A stretch of DNA of 7,460 nucleotides from Oceanicaulis sp. (GTDB taxonomy: Bacteria; Pseudomonadota; Alphaproteobacteria; Caulobacterales; Maricaulaceae), in contig RKRX01000046.1 of the NCBI GenBank assembly GCA_007571185.1, positions 1 through 7,460 of the forward strand, read 5' to 3'. Positions 1 to 5,859 of this stretch are shown here, piece after piece. Both the position numbers and the translations under genes were made by a program. The notes under the pieces were generated by a model, which worked only from the letters and a program-made list of their open reading frames with translations, searched no databases and was not told where the DNA came from. The stretch's first letter is position 1. The number at the start of each line of letters is the position of its first letter.

Positions 1-1
1 G

Positions 2-76
2 CTCTTCACCAGCCAGATTGAACGCATGGCGAAAACCGGCGTGCACGAGCTGGCTGATGAGCTAGAGGTGGAATAA
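2..76 (+). CDS. 3' end of a probable ExbB/TolQ/MotA-family proton-channel protein (partial)
   Basis: Only the last 24 codons are visible, ending at TAA 74-76 with the residues ADELEVE. The reading frame is open from the window edge. The peptide is too short to identify alone. The call rests on position: in TonB operons the gene directly before exbD is normally exbB, which encodes the polytopic inner-membrane partner forming the proton channel with ExbD. The stop codon is three bases before the exbD start. The last codons carry that gene's probable Shine-Dalgarno sequence, so the two are almost certainly co-transcribed. A TolQ-like or TtpC-like MotA/TolQ/ExbB protein would look the same here. 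Identity is therefore inference; the reading frame itself is seen directly. Confidence 0.6.
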   Translation, partial: LFTSQIERMAKTGVHELADELEVE

Positions 77-79
77 GCT

Positions 80-490
80 ATGCGCAGACGTGCAAAACGC
101 GCCGGAGATAATGCCGACGTCAACATGACGCCGATGCTCGACATTGTTTTTATCCTGCTGATTTTCTTCATCGTGACGGCTGTGTTTCTGCAAGAGCGTG
201 GAATCGACATGCGTCCCCCGCCTCCATCGGAAAATCCGACCGAGAACAGTGATCCTGCCATTTTGGTTCAGATCACGCCTGAAAGCCGTGTGTTTGTGAA
301 CCAGGAGACAACCAGCATCCTTCGGGTGTTGGCGGCGGTGTCGCGTATTCGTGCGGAACAGCCCCAATCTGCGGTTGTTCTGGAGGTGTTTGACAAAGCC
401 GACCACGGTGATGTTGTATTTCTGTGGGACGAGATGAAGGCGAACGGTATTCCGGTCTCAATCACGCGCGACAAAGATAGCGAGAACTAA
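80..490 (+). CDS. exbD: ExbD-family biopolymer transport protein, first copy
   Basis: A 136-residue protein of normal ExbD length. It has a short basic cytoplasmic N-terminus (RRRAKR) and one transmembrane helix at about residues 20-38. This is followed by a periplasmic domain starting with a proline-rich stretch (PPPPSENP). The helix begins with the family signature NMTPMLD. Asp21 in it corresponds to the single conserved membrane aspartate of ExbD/TolR that takes part in proton translocation. ExbD works with ExbB in the inner membrane to energise TonB. The ATG at 80 is preceded by GAGGTGG (65-71), which lies inside the end of the upstream gene and supports translational coupling. A second exbD follows after 19 bases. 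Over 21 residues of the helix the two copies differ at only one position, while their periplasmic domains differ strongly. TolR is a less likely alternative given the tonB neighbours. Confidence 0.93.
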   Translation: MRRRAKRAGDNADVNMTPMLDIVFILLIFFIVTAVFLQERGIDMRPPPPSENPTENSDPAILVQITPESRVFVNQETTSILRVLAAVSRIRAEQPQSAVVLEVFDKADHGDVVFLWDEMKANGIPVSITRDKDSEN

Positions 491-496
491 GGCCGG

Positions 497-503
497 AAGG
501 AGG
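497..503 (+). promoter_or_regulatory. Strong Shine-Dalgarno site for the second exbD
   Basis: AAGGAGG is a full anti-16S match six bases before the ATG at 510. It lies in the 19-base gap after the first exbD stop. It fixes the start of the second ExbD and indicates strong independent initiation. Confidence 0.85.
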
Positions 504-509
504 CAGATC

Positions 510-914
510 ATGGCCCGTCGGCAAAGCCGTGTAAATCAAGATGAGGGAGAAGTGCAACTGGACATGACGCCCATGCTGGACGTTGTGTTTATTCTGCTGA
601 TCTTCTTCATTGTGACGGCCGTGTTCGTCAAGGATCCCGGTGTGGACATCATTCGCCCAGAAGTGCAGATTTCTGAGCGAGATAAACCCACGCTTTTGGT
701 TGCTGTCACGGCTGATGATGAAATCTATGTGGACGGGGATGTGTGGGAGCTATCGCAGCTTCGCACCGTCTTTGAACAACTCCAGCAGGAGAATCCGCGG
801 GCCGAAGCGATGATCCAGGGGGATGCGAGCGCGCCGGCGGGGACCGTTCTCAATGTGCAGGAGCTGCTCATGGACATGGATATTCCGGTCCTCATTTCCA
901 CTGAGGACAGTTAG
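510..914 (+). CDS. exbD: ExbD-family biopolymer transport protein, second copy
   Basis: A 134-residue ExbD/TolR-family protein. The basic N-terminus (MARRQSR) is followed by DMTPMLDVVF, with Asp24 as the conserved proton-relay aspartate. One transmembrane helix lies at about 23-41, and a periplasmic domain follows, rich in acidic residues. The C-terminal part ends with the pattern 'MDMDIPVLIS', comparable to 'MKANGIPVSI' in the first copy, which is the usual ExbD end strand. The start is fixed by AAGGAGG at 497-503. Its stop TAG (912-914) overlaps the ribosome binding site of the first tonB, so coupling is likely. Paired exbD genes are known in alphaproteobacterial and xanthomonad Ton operons. 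Whether the copies form a mixed dimer or serve different TonB proteins cannot be read from sequence. Confidence 0.93.
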   Translation: MARRQSRVNQDEGEVQLDMTPMLDVVFILLIFFIVTAVFVKDPGVDIIRPEVQISERDKPTLLVAVTADDEIYVDGDVWELSQLRTVFEQLQQENPRAEAMIQGDASAPAGTVLNVQELLMDMDIPVLISTEDS

Positions 915-923
915 GAGAGAGAG

Positions 924-1538
924 ATGACCAGCATTATTCGCCTTCTCGTGGGCTTACCCGTTGCGGGCGCGATCACCTTCTTGTTGTTCATGCTCATGCA
1001 ACGTTTGATCCTGGTGGAAGAGGTGACTCTGGAGGAGGCCGGGGATGACATTCGCATCGTTATCTCCGAACAGGTGGAAGATATCGTTGCACAAAATCGT
1101 CAGGTCACCATTGATGAAGTGGACAAGGTCGAGCCCCCCCCGCCGCCGCCTCAGATCGAGCAGCAGAAGGCGGAAGCGCCAACCGAGGATATGACCACTA
1201 TTGCGGGCAAGCTGCCAGAGTTTGAACCTCCCGACATTGGTGGCGAGGTCAACTACGATATATCAGACCGTGATGCCCAGCCGCTGGTTCGCATCCCGCC
1301 GCAATATCCGCCCCGTGCGCTTGAACGTGGGACCGAAGGTTACTGCGACATGCGATTTGACGTGGCGCCGGATGGGACTCCAGCCAACATTGTTGCACTG
1401 AAGTGCTCAAGTTCGCTGTTTTCAAGAGCGAGCAGCCGGGCGGTGGAACGTTGGCGCTATGAGCCGAAAATCCAGAATGGCGAGGCGATCTGGCGTCGCG
1501 GTGTGCAAACGCGCCTCGACTACAATCTTGATGATTAA
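924..1538 (+). CDS. tonB: TonB energy-transduction protein, first tandem copy
   Basis: A 204-residue TonB of the short 'TonB2' type. A membrane anchor lies at about residues 6-29 (LLVGLPVAGAITFLLF core). It is followed by a charged periplasmic linker with only one short proline run (VEPPPPPPQ, 69-77) and a C-terminal TonB domain from about 115 to the end. That domain shows the typical PxYPxxAxxxGxEG pattern (YPPRALERGTEG), then FDVAPDG and a final AVERWRYEP helix/strand. It links the ExbB/ExbD motor to the TonB boxes of outer-membrane receptors. Cys141 and Cys161 are kept in both copies and could form a periplasmic disulphide. No histidine is present in the membrane helix, unlike E. coli TonB with its His20. 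AGGAG at 913-917 precedes the ATG and overlaps the exbD stop. The proline codons contain a run of eight C. The protein is about 76% identical to the next gene. Confidence 0.92.
   Translation: MTSIIRLLVGLPVAGAITFLLFMLMQRLILVEEVTLEEAGDDIRIVISEQVEDIVAQNRQVTIDEVDKVEPPPPPPQIEQQKAEAPTEDMTTIAGKLPEFEPPDIGGEVNYDISDRDAQPLVRIPPQYPPRALERGTEGYCDMRFDVAPDGTPANIVALKCSSSLFSRASSRAVERWRYEPKIQNGEAIWRRGVQTRLDYNLDD
1134..1141 (+). repeat. Homopolymer tract of eight C inside the first tonB
   Basis: Eight consecutive C encode the first prolines of the TonB linker (frame CCC CCC CCG). Loss of one C would bring an in-frame TGA at 1192-1194, and gain of one would bring a TGA at 1223-1225. Both lie before the C-terminal receptor-binding domain. 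The second tonB encodes the same prolines mainly with CCT codons, and its longest run is five C. Confidence 0.8.
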
Positions 1539-1591
1539 GCCGTGAGGCGCATCAAGCGTAAATTTCGGATGGAGATAGTCAGGAGAGAGAG

Positions 1592-2206
1592 ATGACCGGC
1601 ATTATCCGCCTTCTCGTGGGCTTACCCGTTGCAAGTGTGATCACTTTCCTTTTGTTCATGTTCATGCAACGCTTGATCCTGGTGGAAGAGGTTATCCTGG
1701 CAGAGGTTAAAGATGATGTTCGCATCGTCATTGCCGAACAGGTGGAAGATATCGTCCCGCAACACCGAATCCCTTTTGATGAGACGGACAACAAGGTTGA
1801 GCCTCCCCCTCCTCCTCCTCAGATTGAGCGACAGAAATCGAAAACGCCAACCGAGGATATGACCACCATTCCGGGCGTACTCCCTGAGTTTGACCCCCCT
1901 GGTCTTGATGGTGAAGTTGACTTCAATATATCAAATCGTCATGCTCAGCCGCTGGTTCGCATCCCGCCGCAATATCCGCCCCGAGCACTTGAGCGCGGGA
2001 TCGAAGGTCACTGCAACATGCAGTTTGACGTGACGCCGGATGGAATTCCGGTCAACATCGTTGCGCTGGAGTGCTCAACTCCCCTGTTCTCAAGGGCGAG
2101 CAGCCGGGCGGTGGAACGCTGGCGCTATGAGCCGGAAATCCAAAATGGCAAGGCGATCTGGCGTCGCGGCGTGCAGACGCGCCTCGACTACAGCCTTGAT
2201 GATTAA
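1592..2206 (+). CDS. tonB: TonB energy-transduction protein, second tandem copy
   Basis: Also 204 residues, aligning with the first copy without net length change. I count 48 differences (about 76% identity). Domain order is the same: membrane anchor about 6-29, linker with VEPPPPPPQ, and TonB C-terminal domain from about 115 (YPPRALERGIEG, FDVTPDG, AVERWRYEPEI). Cys141 and Cys161 are conserved. The most variable region is residues 56-67 in the linker, just before the proline run, where a local gap shift may be needed. The C-terminal domain is the most conserved part (15 changes in 90). AGGAG at 1581-1585 precedes the ATG. It lies 53 bases after the first copy and probably in the same transcript. 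Retention of both C-terminal domains suggests both are functional; overlapping versus distinct receptor preference is open. Confidence 0.92.
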   Translation: MTGIIRLLVGLPVASVITFLLFMFMQRLILVEEVILAEVKDDVRIVIAEQVEDIVPQHRIPFDETDNKVEPPPPPPQIERQKSKTPTEDMTTIPGVLPEFDPPGLDGEVDFNISNRHAQPLVRIPPQYPPRALERGIEGHCNMQFDVTPDGIPVNIVALECSTPLFSRASSRAVERWRYEPEIQNGKAIWRRGVQTRLDYSLDD

Positions 2207-2249
2207 GCTGTGAGGCGCATCGGACATCAAACGTTCGACGCGCGATCAC

Positions 2250-2256
2250 GGGGAGA
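2250..2256 (+). promoter_or_regulatory. Ribosome binding site deciding the TPR gene start
   Basis: GGGGAGA ends directly before the ATG at 2257 but six bases before a second in-frame ATG at 2263. Normal spacing therefore favours 2263 as the true start, shortening the protein by two residues. Confidence 0.65.
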
Positions 2257-2262
2257 ATGGTA

Positions 2263-3804
2263 ATGACTCAGTGCAAAAAATTCAACCCTGTCAACTTGAT
2301 CCGGGCTTCCGGTACAGTTGTGGTCGCGGGCATTCTGGCTTTTGCCCTGGCTGTCCCGTCCGAAGCTCAGCGGCGCAGAAAGGATGATGATGAGAAACGG
2401 GTCGAAGGTCGTGTACTCAGCACTGCTGTGGGCGAGCAAATCCTCGAGGCGCAGACATGTCTGGAAGCAGAAGATAATGCCTGCGTTCTACGCATCATGG
2501 ATGAACTCGCCGGCGGCGATTCCCTATCGCCGTATGAGAGTTTTGTAATCTACCAGTTTCGGGCTCGCGCCTACTTCATTGAAGATCGTCTGGATCTTGC
2601 CATTCGTGATTTCGAAGCCGCAATCAATACCGGCGCTCCAATCACGGACGAGGTGATCGCCTTGCGCTCGACGCTAGGGCAGCTTCATATGGTGCAGGAA
2701 AACAGTGATGAGGCGATCCGTCAGTTTGAACTGGCGGTTGAGGCTGGCGCCGAACTGACCCCGACCTTCGCCAAAATTGTAGCTCAGGCTTATTTGCAGG
2801 CGAACCGCCTCGCCGAGGGTGTGCGTTACGCTGAGATTTTTTATGAGGGCACGCCGGAGAAGAGAGAGCAAGATTTCAACCTAATGTTTTACTTCTACCG
2901 GGAGTTGGACCGCACCGATGACCAAATCCGCGTGGCGCGCGAATATCTCAATGTTTTTCCGTCCTCTCGCACCCCGTGGCAGAACCTGGTTGCGCTCTAT
3001 AGCCAGCAGAACGATCTTGATCGGGTGTTTGAAGTCAACAAACTGATGTACCTCAACAGTTTACTCCAGGAAGGAGACCAGCTGACCCGTCTGGCTGAAT
3101 ACTTCAGTTTTTTCGAGAATCCCTATCGCGGGGGTTTGATCCTCGAACGTGAAATGAATGCGGGTCGAATTGAAACCAGTAAGAACAATCTCGAAATCCT
3201 GGCCAATATGTGGCGTCAGGCCGCTGAGTTCGATCGCGCCATTCCGGTGCTGCAGCGTTTGTCCGACTTGCAGGGGGATGGGGAGACGGCTCTGCGTCTT
3301 GCAGAAGCGCATTATCAGCGTAACAACAAAGCTGAAGCCGAGACCGCTTTGGAAGTCGCGCTGGAGCGCGGCGGGTTGAGTGACACTGGCAAGGCTTGGG
3401 AATTGCTGGGAAATATACGCTTTGACCTAGGTCAGAACCAATCCGCCCTGGCAGCCTTCCGTGAGGCTGCGCGCTTTCCCAAAACACGGTCAACTTCGAA
3501 CGGCTGGATCCGGTTTATCAATGGCCAGATTGCAGGCGAAGCCCGTCGCGAACGTCAGCGTGAGCAAATCCTCATCGACGAATGCCGCCTGATCCTTGAC
3601 GCCGAGCGTCGCCAGATTGTCCTCACCGGCGCCGTGGATGCGGCAGGTAACGTGGTCTTCGATTCCATCCCGAACCGTTGCCAGCGTTATTACAACATCT
3701 ATGGCGAGCAGATCCGCGAGTTGGGCTGGACAGATGCGCAAGTGGCCGAACGTGAAATGCAGCTACAGGAAATCCGTGAGACCGCTGCCGGGATCGCGGG
3801 CTAG
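2263..3804 (+). CDS. Secreted TPR-repeat protein of the TonB operon
   Basis: A 513-residue protein from ATG 2263; the alternative ATG at 2257 has no space for its Shine-Dalgarno. The N-terminus has basic residues (KK), a hydrophobic stretch at about 16-31 and a signal-peptidase I-like site SEA|Q at about 35/36, so the mature protein should be periplasmic. Helical tetratricopeptide-type repeats are seen at about 89-160 (ARAYFIEDRLDLAIRDFEAA; LGQLHMVQENSDEAIRQFEL), more weakly through 165-260, and again at about 313-404 (AEAHYQRNNKAEAETALEVA; LLGNIRFDLGQNQSALAAF). The last 100 residues are not TPR-like and contain Cys441 and Cys473. A TPR protein at the end of ExbB-ExbD-TonB operons is a known arrangement in the Vibrio TonB2 systems, where it assists transport. 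That role is transferred here by synteny. Two of 49 arginines use AGA, which is typical host usage. Confidence 0.88.
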   Translation: MTQCKKFNPVNLIRASGTVVVAGILAFALAVPSEAQRRRKDDDEKRVEGRVLSTAVGEQILEAQTCLEAEDNACVLRIMDELAGGDSLSPYESFVIYQFRARAYFIEDRLDLAIRDFEAAINTGAPITDEVIALRSTLGQLHMVQENSDEAIRQFELAVEAGAELTPTFAKIVAQAYLQANRLAEGVRYAEIFYEGTPEKREQDFNLMFYFYRELDRTDDQIRVAREYLNVFPSSRTPWQNLVALYSQQNDLDRVFEVNKLMYLNSLLQEGDQLTRLAEYFSFFENPYRGGLILEREMNAGRIETSKNNLEILANMWRQAAEFDRAIPVLQRLSDLQGDGETALRLAEAHYQRNNKAEAETALEVALERGGLSDTGKAWELLGNIRFDLGQNQSALAAFREAARFPKTRSTSNGWIRFINGQIAGEARRERQREQILIDECRLILDAERRQIVLTGAVDAAGNVVFDSIPNRCQRYYNIYGEQIRELGWTDAQVAEREMQLQEIRETAAGIAG

Positions 3805-3829
3805 AGTTTCCCATCAGGGCATCGTGGCG

Positions 3830-5041
3830 ATGAATTTCAAGAGACTCGGACCGCAAAAGCCGCATTTGAATTTCTATGAGTTCTTTGCGGGCGGCGGAAT
3901 GGCCAGAGCTGGTCTTGGTTCCGAGTGGAACTGCCTGTTCGCTAATGACTTCGATGCCAAGAAAGGCGCAGCTTACACCCAAAATTGGGGTGAAGAGCAT
4001 ATGGTTATCGATGATGTCCGCAACATCAGCCCAGATGACCTCCCCGGGTATGCTGACCTCGTTTGGGCTTCGTTTCCCTGTCAGGACTTTTCCCTTGCAG
4101 GCGGCGGCGCCGGGTTGCGCGGGGAGCGGTCCGGCGCTTTTTGGCCGTTCATGACTTTGTGCGAAGAACTAGCTCGGGAAGGGCGCGCCCCCTCCATGAT
4201 TGCGCTTGAGAACGTGGTTGGGACACTGACAAGCCATGGCGGCAAGGATTTTGAGGCTATCATAAGGTCGCTAGTGGAACTAGGTTACAGACCGGGTGCG
4301 TTTGTTGTGGATGCTGCGCTGTTCGTGCCTCAGTCTCGTCCGCGACTTTTCATTATCGCCGTGAAGGATGCGATTGAGCCCGTTGGCATCGGTGACGGAC
4401 CGACAAAGCCCTGGCACACAACACCATTGTGTAGGGCTGTGACCCGTCTTTCAGCAAATCTGGGCGAGCGTTTCTTGTGGTGGAGCATGCCAATGCCAGA
4501 CAAGCGCGATATGAACTTTGTCGACATCATCGAAGACAAACCGAAGTCCGTTCAATGGTGCAAAGCTGCTGAAACCAGAGCGCTGTTGTCTATGATGAGC
4601 GAAGTGAATCTTGCAAAAGTGCGCACCGCCAAGCAATCCAAGACTAAGATGGTTGGCGGTGTTTACAAACGTACACGTTGGGCTCAAGGCGTTAAGGTCC
4701 AGCGTGCAGAAGTCAGATTCGACGGTATTGCCGGATGTCTGCGCACGCCGGCGGGCGGTTCTTCCAGACAACTCATTCTCGTTGTGGAGGGAGATAAAAT
4801 CCGCTCCCGGTTATTGTCAACACGCGAAACTGCGCGGCTTATGGGCTTGCCGGATACTTACAAACTTCCCGAGACATACAATGAAGCCTATCATCTGACC
4901 GGAGACGGCGTCGCCGTTCCAGTTGTACGCTATATTGCACAGCACGTCATTGAACCTGTACTTTCGAATGTAGGTAGTGGAGGGCGGGCGAATGAGTTCG
5001 ATACCGTGCGATCGAAATCCGAAAATACAAGAGCTGATTGA
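3830..5041 (+). CDS. DNA (cytosine-5-)-methyltransferase, modification subunit of a type II system
   Basis: A 403-residue enzyme of the Dcm/C5 class that transfers methyl from S-adenosylmethionine to C5 of cytosine. The conserved motifs are in standard order. Motif I is at 15-23 (FYEFFAGGG). Motif IV is SFPCQ at 81-85, with nucleophile Cys84. Motif VI is ENV at 127-129, and motif VIII is QSRPR at 168-172. Motif IX is near 329-341 (STRETARLMGLP) and motif X is GDGVAVPVV at 358-366. The target-recognition region lies between about 180 and 300, and its specificity cannot be read by eye. The start is ATG 3830, 25 bases after the TPR stop. The Shine-Dalgarno is weak (AGGG 3816-3819), and GTG 3824 in the same frame is possible. 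The open frame extends back into the TPR gene, but that part is shadow. It overlaps the next gene by 50 bases. Nine of 31 arginines are AGA/AGG, unlike the ton genes. Confidence 0.95.
   Translation: MNFKRLGPQKPHLNFYEFFAGGGMARAGLGSEWNCLFANDFDAKKGAAYTQNWGEEHMVIDDVRNISPDDLPGYADLVWASFPCQDFSLAGGGAGLRGERSGAFWPFMTLCEELAREGRAPSMIALENVVGTLTSHGGKDFEAIIRSLVELGYRPGAFVVDAALFVPQSRPRLFIIAVKDAIEPVGIGDGPTKPWHTTPLCRAVTRLSANLGERFLWWSMPMPDKRDMNFVDIIEDKPKSVQWCKAAETRALLSMMSEVNLAKVRTAKQSKTKMVGGVYKRTRWAQGVKVQRAEVRFDGIAGCLRTPAGGSSRQLILVVEGDKIRSRLLSTRETARLMGLPDTYKLPETYNEAYHLTGDGVAVPVVRYIAQHVIEPVLSNVGSGGRANEFDTVRSKSENTRAD
4979..4984 (+). promoter_or_regulatory. Ribosome binding site for the restriction gene, inside the methyltransferase gene
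   Basis: GGAGGG lies seven bases before ATG 4992. It supports that start over an in-frame GTG at 4977, which has no such site at the right distance. Initiation occurs before the methyltransferase stop, so it is not simple stop-restart coupling. Confidence 0.7.
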
Positions 5042-5846
5042 GACCTATGCCGAGGAACTACGGCAAGCGGCGCCTCATATCGGGTCACACGGACTTTCAC
5101 CAAAAGACTTTGATGAGTCTGGTTTGTTTCGGGGCGCTATTGAGCGTCTACGCGGGCAGTTTGCTGCCACAATGGGCCCCAAGCGTGAATTCGTTAAAAC
5201 GATACTAAATGATTTGGAGGCGAGGGGTGAAATCGCCGAATGGGATTCCTCGGGTGGAGAAAATCGCTACGACTATACTGTAACCTTATTGGACAAAGAC
5301 CTTTCAGTTATTGAACTGAAAGGTTGCCTGGACGGCAACAACACAAATATTTTTGAAAGACCACCGCACGCGAACGAATTTGTGATTTGGTCCGTTTGCT
5401 CGAATGAAGGAGCATCACCGCAGCACAATGTCTGGAGCGGAATCCATACTAGGTTGTCAGCGGAGATCATTCATCGCAAAGAACAAGTTGACGGTCTCAT
5501 CGCGTGGGACTGGGTATGCGGTTCTACCGCGCGTCCTTGCCCTAAACTCCAAATGCCTGGAAGAGAAAATCTAGTCGGACCGTACAGGCTGCCACCACCT
5601 TGTATTTACTTGTTTCCAGATACCGTGCCTTCACCTAGGAATAATCCAAGTCCAAAACCACAAAAGTTAAATAGTGTAAAGATTCTGGAGATATTACACC
5701 GCGTATATGGTGGATCAGAAAACGAGTTGAATTTGGTGAATTTCACTGCTGCTCAGACCAAGCGTGACATTACCCGGGTAACCGAAATTACAAGAGATGG
5801 AACTGTAAAAAAAATCTCGAGACCAACACCCATCAAGAGAGCCTAG
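4992..5846 (+). CDS. Putative type II restriction endonuclease (PD-(D/E)XK-like), family not recognised
   Basis: A 284-residue protein from ATG 4992. I do not recognise its exact family. The predicted nuclease core is RYDYTVTL, then DLSVIELKG. Asp94, Glu108 and Lys110 give the D-X13-E-X-K spacing of PD-(D/E)XK nucleases, on two adjacent hydrophobic strands. The conserved-looking stretches after it are NNTNIFERP (116-124), EFVIWSVCSN (129-138), NVWSGIHTRLSAEI (146-159), LIAWDWVCG (169-177) and PPPCIYLFP (201-209). The first 80 residues look helical, and the last 60 are basic. There is no signal peptide or membrane segment. Overlap with a C5 methyltransferase gene on the same strand is the classic layout of a type II system, which supports the role. 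AGA/AGG codons serve 9 of 21 arginines, and the 60-base block 5641-5700 is only 32% GC, pointing to transfer. It could instead be a nuclease of another defence type next to the methylase. Confidence 0.72.
   Translation: MSSIPCDRNPKIQELIETYAEELRQAAPHIGSHGLSPKDFDESGLFRGAIERLRGQFAATMGPKREFVKTILNDLEARGEIAEWDSSGGENRYDYTVTLLDKDLSVIELKGCLDGNNTNIFERPPHANEFVIWSVCSNEGASPQHNVWSGIHTRLSAEIIHRKEQVDGLIAWDWVCGSTARPCPKLQMPGRENLVGPYRLPPPCIYLFPDTVPSPRNNPSPKPQKLNSVKILEILHRVYGGSENELNLVNFTAAQTKRDITRVTEITRDGTVKKISRPTPIKRA
5299..5324 (+). repeat. Perfect 11-bp inverted repeat with 4-base loop over the catalytic codons of the nuclease
   Basis: ACCTTTCAGTT at 5299-5309 is the exact reverse complement of AACTGAAAGGT at 5314-5324, separated by ATTG. 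It can form a stable hairpin in mRNA. It covers the codons for DLSVIELKG, including Glu108 and Lys110. No T-tract follows, so it is not a standard terminator. Confidence 0.85.
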
Positions 5847-5859
5847 ATTTTTGACTTAT

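Larger units (their letters stand above)
905..2221 (+). repeat. Tandem duplication containing the two tonB genes (period 668 bases)
   Basis: The block of about 905-1553 recurs at about 1573-2221. Similarity is not limited to the two reading frames. It includes the upstream AGGAGAGAGAGATGACC context and the sequence around both stop codons (TTGATGATTAAGC followed by GTGAGGCGCATC). The bases just before the second copy (AGATAGTCAGG) resemble the end of the second exbD gene (GACAGTTAGG), as if a fragment of the exbD 3' end was carried along. The two units have diverged by many substitutions, so this is an old duplication and not an assembly artefact. Confidence 0.9.

Noticed and set aside
62..474. 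Minus-strand open frames opposite the first exbD
   Set aside because: The plus-strand frame has a clear ExbD membrane signature. The opposite frames have only low-complexity basic sequence.
3596..3829. Longer methyltransferase start inside the TPR gene (open frame from 3596)
   Set aside because: The 78 extra residues overlap the TPR coding sequence in another frame and carry no methyltransferase motif. The ATG at 3830 starts just before motif I, as usual.
4415..4435. Short stem ACACAA/TTGTGT inside the methyltransferase gene
   Set aside because: A six-base stem is common by chance, and nothing around it suggests a regulatory function.
5770..5781. Perfect 12-bp palindrome TTACCCGGGTAA inside the nuclease gene
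   Set aside because: About two such palindromes are expected by chance in a window of this length, and no regulator or repeat partner is visible.
3801..5850. Possible target-site duplication: CTAGAGTTT at 3801-3809 and CTAGATTT at 5843-5850 at the borders of the module
   Set aside because: The match is short, needs a gap and is anchored on two TAG stop codons, so it is easily explained by chance.
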